Assembly (NCBI RefSeq): GCF_019793435.1
Contig: NZ_JAILYH010000029.1
Span: forward strand, 1-55,248
Direction of reading: 5' to 3'
DNA length: 55,248 nt
Source of the DNA: Rhizobium redzepovicii
GTDB lineage: Bacteria > Pseudomonadota > Alphaproteobacteria > Rhizobiales > Rhizobiaceae
Shown here: positions 36,236 to 46,072 of the stretch, piece after piece
Numbering within the stretch: position 1 is the stretch's first letter
How the letters are laid out: each line of letters opens with the position of its first letter
Position numbers and translations under genes: made by a program
Notes under the pieces: generated by a model
Database searches by the model: none
Told to the model about the DNA's origin: nothing
The model's input: the letters and a program-made list of their open reading frames with translations, nothing else

Positions 36236-37395
36236 TTTTGCGTTATAGCAAATATTTGAGAGTTTAGCCAAATTGCTTCATGAATGCATTCAAAACAGTC
36301 TCGCTAGACCGGTGGCCCAGTTCCATGAAAGATGAGTCGGCTATGGCCGCACCCGGCACTGAATCATCTAGGTTGCGTCGAATTTGAGCGAAAATTCACA
36401 TTCAATGCTCAACATCTTCTAAGCGGTCTTCGTTGAGGACGATAAGACATAATCCTCGAAAACCGATCCATTTCCCCGTCCCACGATATCCCATTTGGCT
36501 AGCTGGGAAAGCTCCGCCGTGCTGGAAATCACTCAGCCAAGAACCCATATCAGTTACCGCTCCCGCTAGCGTGTAGGTTCGATGCTCTCTGAAAATTCCG
36601 GCATCATGGAGCAAGTGCCACAAACGTGAACTTTGCTAAACGAAGCCGCCACCTTATCGCATCCACACAAAGGGCTTGAAATAGTCGACCGTGAGGGTTA
36701 CATCATTGTAAGCAGCAGACAACGAGGCTTCCGAAAGGTCGCTGTTGCAGGTGCACCCTTAGAGGTCGGTACACCACGGTAAGGCACACGCGTTCGGCGG
36801 AAACGCCATGGGAAGGCTTCTTTAGGGGGCCTTTTTTGTTTCTAGGGCACCCTTATTTGCTGGAAATGAGCCTTTATTACGAGTTGGCAGACGCTACACC
36901 TTCGCTTGATGCGGCTGAAATTAATTTCTTTCTGATCAGCGCTTTTTACCACCAGTTCTACGTTGTGTTCGTCTGATCTGCTCGGGAAAAGGTAATAAAC
37001 AACAAGATCATTAAGGCCAGAGGTCAGGACAGGGCCTGAAACGGCAAGGTTACCTGCCCAGTAAGGCATACAGAGGTAGGCACAAGATGCTCGAACGTGA
37101 ATCTACCTTGCGGATGTTCGATTGTTGGGAAGGAGTCGTTAATAGTCGTCATGAGGCGCGGTCACCCGAAGACAGCTCTCACGATCTGGACCCATTCACT
37201 GAACTGGATTAGTGATTGCGCTGGGTAGTCTGGCTCTGAGACATTGAATTTTCTCCCGATATAAGGGCACGGGTTTGACAACCTTACGAAAGTGCTAACC
37301 CCTGAACGTGGTTTCGTTCTCCTGGTAAGGGCCCTTTCATGTTCAAATCGATACGAATAGAGCACTGACCTTTCGCTTCCGTCCTTACGACGGAG
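36236..37395. other. Gene-poor stretch with a possible terminator
   Basis: No ORF with family features was found. Minus-strand frames of 73, 75 and 98 codons (36402, 36842, 37162) have no recognised content or good ribosome sites. A hairpin AAGGC..GCCTT followed by a T run at 36813-36837 looks like an intrinsic terminator on the plus strand, without a gene in front of it. Confidence 0.4.
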
Positions 37396-37539
37396 TTGTC
37401 TGCTTATGTCTCGCGTATCGACCGGAAGCCTGAACATGCTGCAGGAGCGAATTCCCATCCTGAGACCGAATTCCTACGACGCCTTCTCCGCAGGAGACCG
37501 GAGGTTCGAAATACGACCAGTGCGCCTGGCCTGACCCGA

Positions 37540-38160
37540 GAGAGGCTTCGGGCAGCCGAGGACGACACCTACGGCCTGTTCGTCGACTTCCGTTGGCCCA
37601 AGAACGTCGGGAAGCCATATTGCCCTCGCTGTGGCTGCCTGGAGCCGTACGGCGTCGTCGTTCTGATGCTCGGAGCCGGAATGCCGCGCCGAATTTTCGG
37701 TTTTCGCCAACCGCAAGCTTTCATTCAAGAAGATCATCATGGCAATCTGGGAGGAGATCACGGCCGCCAAGGGCATGGCGGCGCTCCATCTGAGCCGCAA
37801 GGTCAACGTCCAGTATAAGACCGCCTACTTCCTGCTGCAGAAGCTCCGGGAGGCAGCCGACCTTCGCCGTGATGCGATCAAGCTGCACGGTACGGTGCAG
37901 ATCGACGGCAAGTATGTGGGCGGCGTCCTCCGCAAGGTGACAAGAAGGAAGAGCGCAAGGACGGGCGCAAGAAGGAAAATCAGAACGGCAAGCGCATGTG
38001 AGTTCTGGCGCTGAGGGAGGCCAACCGCCATGCACCGAACAGAACGGTGACGCGGGTGATCCTGGACGAGAACGGCAAGGATGCATGGGCGGCCGTCGCC
38101 AAGCATGTCGAGCCGAAGGCGCTCCTGATCGCTGACGAACACAAGGCGCAACCAGGGCTT
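37540..38160 (+). pseudogene. IS1595-family transposase remnant
   Basis: Pieces in three frames line up with an IS1595 transposase: TYGLFVDFRWPKNVGKPYC with the zinc-ribbon PRCGC; then MAIWEEITAAKGMAALHLSR, KVNVQYKTAYFLLQKLREA, LHGTVQIDGKYVGG (37739-37925); then, in another frame, VTRVILDENGKDAWAAVAKH and PKALLIADEHKA near 38040-38150. It has multiple frameshifts and no functional frame. Confidence 0.8.
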
Positions 38161-38244
38161 TGAAAGAAAGCGCTGTATAGATCCACCTGCTCCGCCCTTT
38201 TAGTCCGCTAGCAAAAGGCGGTAGGGGACCGACTTCTCGAAGCG

Positions 38245-38400
38245 GTTTCCTGCCGGCCGACAAGGGCTACGGCAGCGCTGAAATCCTCGCCAAGCCGGTC
38301 GAGTGTAAGGCTTCGGCAACATCGCGCCGAAGAACAACTGGAAGGGCTCAGTCGTCTTCTCACGCTGGGTCTATCGGCAGCGTAACCTCGGAAACGTCAA
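38245..38400 (+). pseudogene. IS5-type transposase remnant
   Basis: FLPADKGYGSAEIL, then in another frame NIAPKNNWKGSVVFSRWVYRQRNLG, match the C-terminal catalytic region of an IS5-type transposase (ADKGYD...PPK.NRK....YR.RN..E). About 50 codons survive, with at least one frameshift. Confidence 0.6.
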
Positions 38401-39225
38401 AAGCACCGGTTCGATCGTAATTGACGCAAAGCTGACAGTCGTGTGCGATCGCGCACATTGACAGGCTGGCATGATGCAAGCGCCGACGTGCATTGTGACC
38501 TCAACCCAAATCACTCCAATGCTGGGTTGGCCTTCGGACGGATCGCTCGCAAGGTTGACGCTGTTCAAATACTAGGCGGAGTGGCATAATCCGCGCCTCC
38601 CGACACACGGAGCACCGGAAGGCGCCTTCTGTCGCCATTGAAACATTCACTAACAATGATCTGGTGGCACACCAATTGCTTGTAGGAGCCCAGATCTCTG
38701 CCGGCAATGGTTCCGGTCCAAGCTCCAGTGGCTACTATCGACGATGACCAACACCTTTAGATGTAAGGCCCATCTTCGCGCATGTCGTACCGTACGAACG
38801 GAGCTCGTCAGCGATCATCACGCGCGGCGGCGTGCAGCCGATCCAAAGAGCTTTGTCACCAGCCACTGCTCAGCGCGGGAGCCTCTTCAGCTTTGGATCA
38901 AGACGTTGAGAGCGATGCCATTCTGGCCGACAGCTCCGCCGGAGCCAATGTTCTTCGCGCGCGATCGAAGTAACCGACGTTCAGATGTCATGTCGCCGCG
39001 AATGAGACTGCTTCAAGGGATTCCAGTGGGAGATCGCCTTGCCGAGTTAAGGCTCCCACTGGCACACGGTTTCATTGGTCACGCCGGTGCCGCATGTTGG
39101 CCGCCGCAATCCGCTAAACTTAACGGTGCCCTAGAACCTGAAGAGACACAGCGAAATCGGCCTTTTGTTTGGCACCGGTTGGACTAGGCCCGTTTTCGTT
39201 TTCGTCTCAAAAGTGGAGATGCGAT
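38401..39225. other. Spacer before the GGPP synthase gene
   Basis: No gene was recognised. It contains a TGT-N10-ACA palindrome (38442-38457) and a GG-N10-GC match (38467-38482), but they are only 9 bp apart and 740 bp from the next gene. Their significance is doubtful. Confidence 0.4.
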
Positions 39226-40155
39226 ATGATTTCGAATCACCAAGCCGACGTGGTTGGCGATAGCGACAAGCTCATCGAGCAAGCACTGCGAGCTGCCATG
39301 GATACTGCTCTAAGTCCGGCTGCGCCGGCTCACCTGCGTGGAGCGCTGGACGCGGCAGTGTTTCCAGGGGGCTCCCGGATGCGCCCCAAGCTCTGCTTGA
39401 AAGTCTCCTATGTGTGCGGCGAAAAAGATCCTGAGCTGGCGACAAGAGCCGCGGCAGCAATTGAATTGCTGCACTGTGCCTCGTTGGTGCATGACGACTT
39501 GCCTTGCTTCGATAACGCGGCGCTACGCCGCGGCAGACCAACGGTGCACCGGCTTTTCGGAGAGCCTATCGCCGTTTTGACCGGCGATGCCTTGATTGTG
39601 ATGGCTTTCAAATACCTCAGCTTGCAGGCTGCGCTAACACCTGAGTTGGGCGCGCGCATGATCGAGGTGGTTGCGGAGGCGGTCGGCCCCAGTCACGGAC
39701 TGATCGCCGGACAGTCGATGGAGGCAATGACGCACGTCCCAATCGACCGCTATCACCATTACAAGACCGGCTCCCTCTTTGTCGCGGCGGCCACTTGCGG
39801 TGCCCTGGCAAGTGGTGCAGATCCGGCCCCATGGTCTAAGGTGGGGGAATTGCTCGGGCACGCGTATCAGATCGCCGACGACATCGCAGATACAGTCGGC
39901 CGCGCAGAAGTGCTTGGCAAATTGCCTGCCGTGGACACGCAGCTGAATCGACCCAGTATCGTTCGCGGCCAAGGATTGGACAGCGCAGCCGCCAGATTTT
40001 ATGCGTATCTCGAACAGATAGGTGACGCCATTCCTGCCAGCCCTCAAAAACGGTCCTTCGTTGACTGGCTTAATCATGCACTTTGCAAAGGCGTGGCTGG
40101 ACCGGGAAAAGCCGGTCTGATTCAACAAACGGCGCTGGATTGCGCGCCTTTGTAA
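39226..40155 (+). CDS. idsA2: Geranylgeranyl diphosphate synthase, replacement copy
   Basis: The 309-residue trans-prenyltransferase has GGSRMRPKLCLKV, the first Asp-rich motif VHDDLPCFDNA, the RRGRPTVH segment, GLIAGQSMEAM, and the second Asp-rich motif QIADDIAD. It condenses IPP with allylic diphosphates to GGPP, the substrate of the CPS below. ATG 39226 has TGGAGA upstream. It lies downstream of the gibberellin operon, facing it (convergent with idi), and is not the operon's original ggps, which is broken at 44.0-44.6 kb. The symbol follows usage for the second GGPS gene of rhizobial gibberellin loci. Confidence 0.88.
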   Translation: MISNHQADVVGDSDKLIEQALRAAMDTALSPAAPAHLRGALDAAVFPGGSRMRPKLCLKVSYVCGEKDPELATRAAAAIELLHCASLVHDDLPCFDNAALRRGRPTVHRLFGEPIAVLTGDALIVMAFKYLSLQAALTPELGARMIEVVAEAVGPSHGLIAGQSMEAMTHVPIDRYHHYKTGSLFVAAATCGALASGADPAPWSKVGELLGHAYQIADDIADTVGRAEVLGKLPAVDTQLNRPSIVRGQGLDSAAARFYAYLEQIGDAIPASPQKRSFVDWLNHALCKGVAGPGKAGLIQQTALDCAPL

Positions 40156-40343
40156 GCCCGAGTTACGGTACGCATAACCTAGCCGGCGGCATCATTACCG
40201 CTTCATCGTCAACAGCTGCTTCATGAACACTTCGTTCCCTGCATCGAACCGCTGGGCCAAGGTGGATTAGAGGTCTAGCTTTAGCGTTAACGGTTTTTGC
40301 AACCAGCTTGGAGGGCCGGCCGACAGAGCGGGCGACGCCGGCA

Positions 40344-41531
40344 TCATCCGACTGGCGGATGCGCGGAGGGCAACAAGTGCGCGGAGGGCAACAAGCGCGC
40401 CTGGCGCAACGTCGCCAGATCAGGTGAGCCGGTGCAAAAGCAGGCGACGGCCAACTGGCGGATGACGACCTCGAAATGCGCAACGACCGCTTCGGTCGAT
40501 ACCGTAGCCGCCGGCAGCACGCCGGCTGCCTGCCCGGCAATGTCCGCTCCGAGGCGAATGGCCTTGGCCACGTCGACGCCGTCGCGGATCCCGCCGGACG
40601 CGATAAGCTTCACCGTTGGCAGTGCCCGACGGACCGCCTGCAAGCTGGCCGGTGTCGGGATCCCCCAATCGGCAAACGCCATCGCCACTGCACGGCCGGC
40701 GGCATCGCGGGCGCGCTCGCCCTCCACCGCGGCCCAACTGGTGCCGCCGGCTCCGGCGACATCAATCACCTCAACACCCGCCTCGACGAGCGCGCAGGCC
40801 ACCGAGGCGGACAGGCCCCACCCGACTTCTTTGGCCACGATCGGCACGCCCACGCTACGCGCGGCGCGAGCCACCTGCGCCAGTACGCCGTGCCAGTCGC
40901 GGTCGCCATCCGGCTGTAGCACTTCCTGCAGCGGATTGAGATGGACGATCAGCCCATCAGCCTCCAGCGCATCGACAGCCCGGCGCGCCAGATCAAGGCC
41001 GTCGGCCTCGCGCAGTTGCGCAGCGCCGATATTAGCCAGCAAGGGAATGTCAGGCGCCAGGCGGCGTAGGGCGCGCGTCAGCCCCTGGGAATTGCGCGAT
41101 TGCAGGCTCACGCGCTGCGAACCGACGCACATGGCGATCCCCAAGGCTTGCGCCGCCTCGCTCAGGTGCCGATTGATGGCCTCTGCGCGTGGCATTCCGC
41201 CGGTCATGGAACTGATCAGCAGCGGCGCACGCATGGGCTTGCCTAACAGCGATGTGCGCAGTTCGATCTGCGTCAGGTCCAGCTCGGGCAGTGCGCAGTG
41301 TTCGAACCGGATTTGCTCCCAGCCGGCAGCGACCGTGGCTGGCGCCGTTCGCCGATCCAGCACGAGGTCCAGATGGTCGTCCTTGCGCCGGGTCAGGGCG
41401 TCGTCGCACCCGCTCGCTCGATCCGCCGTATTGGGCGTTGGCGTTGCGTCGGATCGGACCGAGGGCGCCGCGCGCACGCCGCCGCCTCCCGCGCGTTCAC
41501 GCCGGCGCACGCTGGCCTCCCCCCGCCGCAT
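40344..41531 (-). CDS. idi: Type 2 isopentenyl diphosphate isomerase (FMN-dependent)
   Basis: The 395-residue product contains RKDDHLDLVL, PLLISSMTGGM, ANIGAAQL, HLNPLQEVLQPDGDRDW and the FMN-binding SGGIRDGVDVAKAI, all type 2 IDI signatures. It interconverts IPP and DMAPP, feeding GGPP synthesis. It is the last gene of the operon; the listed ATG 41531 overlaps the KS gene's end by 35 bp, though a later start is possible because the first ~45 residues are Arg/Gly-rich and unlike the family. An 18-bp tandem duplication (40361-40396) near the 3' end gives LLPSAH-LLPSAH. Confidence 0.88.
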   Translation of the reverse strand: MRRGEASVRRRERAGGGGVRAAPSVRSDATPTPNTADRASGCDDALTRRKDDHLDLVLDRRTAPATVAAGWEQIRFEHCALPELDLTQIELRTSLLGKPMRAPLLISSMTGGMPRAEAINRHLSEAAQALGIAMCVGSQRVSLQSRNSQGLTRALRRLAPDIPLLANIGAAQLREADGLDLARRAVDALEADGLIVHLNPLQEVLQPDGDRDWHGVLAQVARAARSVGVPIVAKEVGWGLSASVACALVEAGVEVIDVAGAGGTSWAAVEGERARDAAGRAVAMAFADWGIPTPASLQAVRRALPTVKLIASGGIRDGVDVAKAIRLGADIAGQAAGVLPAATVSTEAVVAHFEVVIRQLAVACFCTGSPDLATLRQARLLPSAHLLPSAHPPVG

Positions 41532-42399
41532 CGTTGCCGTAGCGGCTGATCGAGGTCTGGTAGTACTTCGCGCGAATGACCGCCATGGCCTCGATTAACG
41601 GTCCCCATGGTGCAGGAAAGCGTTCTTTCACCATCACTCGGTGCAGCATGCGCGCATGGCCGACCAGCTCGTCGTTGAGGAAATCCTCCACAGGCATAGC
41701 CGGATAACGCTGCAGGAGCAGGATGGCAGCGTTGTCGGCTTCTCCCGCCGCCCTATCCTTGGCGCATCCATGCAGATCGTTCTGCAGGCGCCCTATCGTG
41801 GAGATGAGCCGCAGCACCTGGCGAAACGCCGGACGCGCGCGCAGGGTCGCCATGTCCAGCCCCCATAGCAACGACAGGCAACAGAACACGTTCGCGTAGG
41901 CGATCGAATCGATGGAATTGTGCAAGTATTCGGCGTACGACCAGCGTTCAGCCCCCGCCGCCTGCGCGTGTCCGGCGCGCAGCGCCGCGCAGTAGCACCG
42001 GGTATCGTTTAGAAGCTCAGTATAGTCGCGCCTATCGTAGGCGAGCGCGGCCAGGGAAGCGCGCAGCACAGCGCAGCCCTCGAAACCGGGGACCGCGCAT
42101 GGCACGCCCTGCCCCAGCGCCTGCTCCACCGCGGCCAGCTGCTCCGGCGCGATCAGGCCAAGGTCGTTGCAATCGTCGAGCCAAAACAGTAGCGCCAACT
42201 CGCAATAAAACGCCACGATCAGCTTTTCGTCCTGCGGATCTCGGCCGGTGCGGGCGCTGATATCGTGCAAGCTCGGTTGGATACACTGCAGGATGTACTG
42301 TCCGCCCCTAACTGCTTCTACGGCATGCTCGTCGGCGAATCCGGTCAGGGAACGCCCCCACTCCAGTACTTGCTGCAGCGCGCTTTCGGTCGGGATCAT
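41497..42399 (-). CDS. ks: ent-Kaurene synthase
   Basis: The 300-residue class I diterpene synthase has the Mg2+-binding motif DDxxD in FWLDDCNDLG (near residue 75) and the NDLHGCAKDRAAGEADN segment, equivalent to the second metal motif. It ionises ent-CPP to ent-kaurene. Its ATG overlaps the CPS TGA as ATGA (42396-42399), so the two are translationally coupled. In eukaryotes CPS and KS are often fused; the separate genes here are the bacterial arrangement. Confidence 0.92.
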   Translation of the reverse strand: MIPTESALQQVLEWGRSLTGFADEHAVEAVRGGQYILQCIQPSLHDISARTGRDPQDEKLIVAFYCELALLFWLDDCNDLGLIAPEQLAAVEQALGQGVPCAVPGFEGCAVLRASLAALAYDRRDYTELLNDTRCYCAALRAGHAQAAGAERWSYAEYLHNSIDSIAYANVFCCLSLLWGLDMATLRARPAFRQVLRLISTIGRLQNDLHGCAKDRAAGEADNAAILLLQRYPAMPVEDFLNDELVGHARMLHRVMVKERFPAPWGPLIEAMAVIRAKYYQTSISRYGNDAAGGGQRAPA

Positions 42400-43949
42400 T
42401 GCGCTATTCCTCCTGCTCCCTCGGTCGGGATGCGCCGCCCCCAACGAAGAGCCAGCCACAAGCCGGCGAGTTCGATCACGCGCACGACCCGGGTCGGGCA
42501 ATACAATTCCTTGCCGATCCACAGCGGCGTCTGCGGCAATTCATGCGCCTCATGGCGAGCGAGCATCCACTCCAGCGCGTGCGCGACCGCCAGCGCGATG
42601 CGGGCGCGCCCTGTCGGCTCTTCGCGCCCATCCATCACGTGCAACGCGAACAGCGCATAGGCGGTTTCCTCAAATGTTGACGCGCGACCCGCGCCCCAGC
42701 CGCCGTCATCGCGCTGCGCCTGCAACAGCGCCGCCAGCGCGCGCTCGTCGCGCCACTGGGGCGCGCCTTGCGCGAGCGCAGCGATTGCATGCGCGGTGGG
42801 ATACAGCCACGAAACATGCCATTTGTCATTGTCCCATAGACCGTCCGCGTTGCGATTGGCCTCAAGGTAAGCGCTGGTACCGGCGGTGGGCTTTCCCAAC
42901 AGTCTGAACGCATGCAGGGCGTGGATGTTGGTCGACACCGAGGCATTGCGCTCGCCGGGGAAGGTAACGAACAGCCCGCCGATTTCGAAGTGGCGCAACG
43001 CGTCGGCAGCCGGGTTGCGTCCTGCTAGGCGCAGGATGCACAACGCAACAGCAGTGTCGTCCGCATCGGCCGCGAAGTGCAAGGCCGGACCCAGACCGCG
43101 CACGCCCAGACAGGCATCGAGCTGCGCGACGATCACGCGCACCGCCTCGGCGAGCGCGGGATGCGAAAACAACCCGGCCAGATGCAGAGTGTACAGCGAC
43201 CAGCATGGCTCGAACACGTTGATCGGCCAGACGCTGGGAACGACACCTTCGATGCCGCTGCGCGCCGCGCGCGATGCGGCCTGAAGATACCTGTCGGCAC
43301 GCTCGACCTGTGGCGCGCTCGCCTGTGTGAGGGCGTGCGCACGCCACGCGGCGGTTGCCGCCGGGCTGATGCCGATGCTGCCGTCGTCGTCCAGGCATGC
43401 CGTGGTCGGCGACGTCCCCCAGGCTTCCCAGGAGTGCAACAACGGATGGCCGCTCGGCAGCGGTCCCACCGTCCCCAACTTAACCAGGCACGCTTGCCGC
43501 AACGGCAACAGCGCCGGGTAGCGCGGAAACACCACGTCGCCCACCAAGGATGTGGCCTCGCCGGAGATCTGCGGCAGGATCAGCTCCGCGCCTACCGGCG
43601 CGTCTTCCGGCACCGCATCCGCGTAGGGATCCGGCTGGCGCTCGAGGAACCGCGTTGCAGCCTGAACTGCGTCCGCAGCGCCGGGAAGAGAATCGGCACG
43701 CCGCAATGCAAGCAACGCCGCGCACGTGGGTACATGGCGGAACAGTGGGAAGTCAGCACTTCCCCATCCGCCATCGGCCTGTTGCTGCGCCATGAGCCAC
43801 GCGTATCCGTTCTGCCGACCGGTGACGTTGCCGCTGAACTGCAAAACGCGCGCCGTGTCGTAAACGGACGGACTCACGCTGCCGCCATCGCGCGTCTCGT
43901 TCAGCAAGTGGCGCAATTCAGAAAGGATCTGTTCGGACAGCGCACTCAT
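42396..43949 (-). CDS. cps: ent-Copalyl diphosphate synthase
   Basis: The 517-residue class II diterpene cyclase has the catalytic DxDD motif as HFAADADDTAVAL, and repeated QW-like motifs (QADGGWGSADFPLF, QRDDGGWGAG). It cyclises GGPP by protonation to ent-CPP. The start MSALSEQILSELRHLL at 43949 has only a weak ribosome site. It is followed without a gap by KS. Upstream lies the broken ggps, so GGPP must come from idsA2 or elsewhere. Confidence 0.93.
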   Translation of the reverse strand: MSALSEQILSELRHLLNETRDGGSVSPSVYDTARVLQFSGNVTGRQNGYAWLMAQQQADGGWGSADFPLFRHVPTCAALLALRRADSLPGAADAVQAATRFLERQPDPYADAVPEDAPVGAELILPQISGEATSLVGDVVFPRYPALLPLRQACLVKLGTVGPLPSGHPLLHSWEAWGTSPTTACLDDDGSIGISPAATAAWRAHALTQASAPQVERADRYLQAASRAARSGIEGVVPSVWPINVFEPCWSLYTLHLAGLFSHPALAEAVRVIVAQLDACLGVRGLGPALHFAADADDTAVALCILRLAGRNPAADALRHFEIGGLFVTFPGERNASVSTNIHALHAFRLLGKPTAGTSAYLEANRNADGLWDNDKWHVSWLYPTAHAIAALAQGAPQWRDERALAALLQAQRDDGGWGAGRASTFEETAYALFALHVMDGREEPTGRARIALAVAHALEWMLARHEAHELPQTPLWIGKELYCPTRVVRVIELAGLWLALRWGRRIPTEGAGGIAQ

Positions 43950-43999
43950 GCGGGATGTTCCCTCTGCAGGCAGTTGACGAGAAGCGCGGCGAAGCGCAC

Positions 44000-44578
44000 C
44001 TATGCTGGCGGCGGTCCGCGGTGGGCAACCGCTCCGATCTGCGCCGTGGAATCGAACACAATGTAGCATCTAGCGGTGCCGCCGGCCGATCGCAGCGGTA
44101 CGGCGGCGCCTCCGTGCGGACCGGCGCCAATGCGCACGGCGCGTGCTTGAACAGATACCCTTTTGGCCCGCTGCACGGCCTGCGCCAACCGCTCCGCACG
44201 CGGGCGCATCGAGGTGATGGCTTCCTCGGCCTCTGGCCATAGGCCCGGCACTGACTGGGGCGCTGCATGCAGCTTCGTGATCGGCACGCCGGTTGCTTTC
44301 TTCTCCGCCGCATGCTTGCCGGCGGCTTGCCCAGCGTCGCGTCATCCGCTGGCATGTCATCCTCGACCACCTACAATACAAGGCCGAAACAGGCGCGATA
44401 GCGATCCAGTGCGCGGTACAGCGTAACGCGCGGCATCCTCCGCGACGGCGCATAGCGCGCCCATGCCTATGGACGCGCGCACCAACAATCCGCCGCACGC
44501 CTGCGCGCCCGATCCGCCGAACGGGGAAACGCCAGTTCGGTCGTCGTTTAGCGTGGAACCCTTCTGCATGTTGTTCAT
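44000..44578 (-). pseudogene. Broken operon copy of GGPP synthase
   Basis: The slot between cyp117 and cps normally holds ggps in this operon type. Here MNNMQKGSTLNDDRTGVSPF starts at 44578. AVAEDAARYAV and, in another frame, TLYRALDRYRACFGLVL end in a stop. VEDDMPADDATLGKPPAS and VPITKLHAAPQSVPGLWPEA then resemble a synthase C-terminus. The whole is about 580 bp against about 900 expected. It has an internal deletion, frameshifts and a stop, and both Asp-rich motifs are gone. Confidence 0.65.
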
Positions 44579-44722
44579 CTCCTTCTACCTGACAGAGAAT
44601 GCCGCGGCGAGCGGCGAGCCGCCGCGGTGCTGCCGGCGTCGCACCGCGCGCGCGCGCCGAATGCAGCAATGCCGCCCATCGTCTTCGCCGCTGCCTCTTG
44701 ACACGGGGCAGAGGATCCCAGC

Positions 44723-46072
44723 TCATGAGAATCCGATGCGGACTGTCATGGACGGATGTGCGGTCGGGTAATAGCGCCGGCCTTTTTCGACGCCGCTCAT
44801 CAATCGCGGCCGCACCCCGGCCTCCTGCATGGTCAATGCCAAGGCGATGCTGAACTGCACCAGCTCCAGCCATACAAGGTGATAGCCCATGCAGACGTGT
44901 GGGCCGGCACCGAACTGCAGCATGTCCACCGGCCGGATCGGCTCCGTGCGTTGCAGCCACCGCCCCAGACGGAACTGATCGGGCGCTTCGTGCAGCAGCG
45001 GCGAGGTCGAGAAATGCAGTAGTGGGATGCATAAATGAGTGCCCGCAGGAATGCGCCGCTGGCCGAGTTGTAGTTCCTGCATCGCGCGACGCGGTACGAG
45101 CGAGGAAGCCGGATGCATTCGTAGCGTCTCCCGAAACAGCGCCTCTGCGACCGGACATTGCGCCAGGTCCTCGTGCCCGGTCGGCACCGCGCCCACGCGT
45201 TGCGCCTCTTCGACCAGGGCGTCCCACAGCTCTGGATGCTGCGCCAGCTCGATCACCATCCAGGCTATCGTCGAGGCGGAGGTCTCGTGGCCGGCAAGCA
45301 GCAGCAAGCGGATATTGGCGACCAGGACGTCATCGGAGAGCGCGCCATCGCTGCAATCGAAGGCGCTCACCATGTCGTTGATCAACCCGGTGCGCGCGGC
45401 GCGCGCGCGCGCGTCCCGGATGAACTGGCGCGACTGCGCGTCGATCCAATCGCGGGCGGCGCGGCCGCGTCGCAAGGGCATCCCCGGCAGGTCGATCGGG
45501 GGCGCGACCATCAATTGCAGCAGTTGCCGGTACTTGCGATGCCACTCCGACAGGTCTTGAGCGGGGATGCCCATGAGACTGAAGGTGAGTTTGAGCATCA
45601 GGTTGCGTGTGTCTGGCAGGATAGCGACTTCACCGCGGTCGCGCCACGCCTTGACCTGAGCCCTAATAATTGGTTCGAACAGCTCGCCAATGCCGGCCTC
45701 GGTCAGACCCCTCGGCAGAAACGCCGCTTTTATCCCATCGCGCGCCTGCCGGTGCGCGCTACCGTCCAAAGTGACCAACGTTCCGCCAAGGATGTCGGGC
45801 GCCATCTCTTCGATCAGTGCCGAGGACACTTCCTTGTGCCGGAGCAATGCGAGCGCATCTGGATCCAGGCATGTCATCAGGTGTCCGGCCGGGCCGAAGT
45901 CCAGCCAGAAGTGGCTGCCTAGGGTCCTTTCCGCGCGCCGCAGCAGGCGCGGCAGATCGCAGACGATGGCGGGGAGATGCCCGACCAGGGGGAAAGCGCC
46001 AGGCATGACCGGGATGTCGTCCCGTAGCCGGCGCCAGCGGTTCAGCGGGTTGAGCAGCATGTCCATCACCAA
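44723..46072 (-). CDS. cyp117: Cytochrome P450 CYP117 (ent-kaurene oxidase)
   Basis: The 449-residue P450 has the I-helix LLLAGHETSASTIAW, the ExxR region EALFRETLRMHP and the haem loop LQFGAGPHVCMGYHL. In characterised rhizobial operons CYP117 oxidises ent-kaurene stepwise to ent-kaurenoic acid; that assignment is by homology and position. The start at 46072 overlaps the SDR stop by 7 bp; a second Met lies three codons later. It is intact. Confidence 0.92.
   Translation of the reverse strand: MVMDMLLNPLNRWRRLRDDIPVMPGAFPLVGHLPAIVCDLPRLLRRAERTLGSHFWLDFGPAGHLMTCLDPDALALLRHKEVSSALIEEMAPDILGGTLVTLDGSAHRQARDGIKAAFLPRGLTEAGIGELFEPIIRAQVKAWRDRGEVAILPDTRNLMLKLTFSLMGIPAQDLSEWHRKYRQLLQLMVAPPIDLPGMPLRRGRAARDWIDAQSRQFIRDARARAARTGLINDMVSAFDCSDGALSDDVLVANIRLLLLAGHETSASTIAWMVIELAQHPELWDALVEEAQRVGAVPTGHEDLAQCPVAEALFRETLRMHPASSLVPRRAMQELQLGQRRIPAGTHLCIPLLHFSTSPLLHEAPDQFRLGRWLQRTEPIRPVDMLQFGAGPHVCMGYHLVWLELVQFSIALALTMQEAGVRPRLMSGVEKGRRYYPTAHPSMTVRIGFS

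Noticed and set aside
36842..37069. 75-codon minus-strand ORF
   Set aside because: There is no ribosome-binding site and no recognisable domain, and it lies in a decayed region.
38442..38482. TGT-N10-ACA next to a GG-N10-GC match
   Set aside because: The two sites are only 9 bp apart, too close for NifA looping, and no gene follows for 740 bp. About 13 chance TGT-N10-ACA matches are expected in a window this long.
39174..39189. TGGCACCGGTTGGACT as a sigma-54 promoter for idsA2
   Set aside because: The -24 block is good, but the -12 position reads AC rather than GC, and no TGT-N10-ACA lies at a suitable distance.
40297..41598. 433-codon plus-strand ORF opposite idi
   Set aside because: It is low-complexity, Ser/Ala/Arg-rich antisense frame of a GC-rich gene. 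The minus strand carries clear IDI motifs.
43077..44066. 329-codon plus-strand ORF opposite cps
   Set aside because: It is an antisense shadow of a GC-rich gene with no family content.
44070..45227. 385-codon minus-strand ORF overlapping cyp117 and the broken ggps
   Set aside because: It is Arg/Gly-rich shadow translation; the P450 motifs lie in the other frame.
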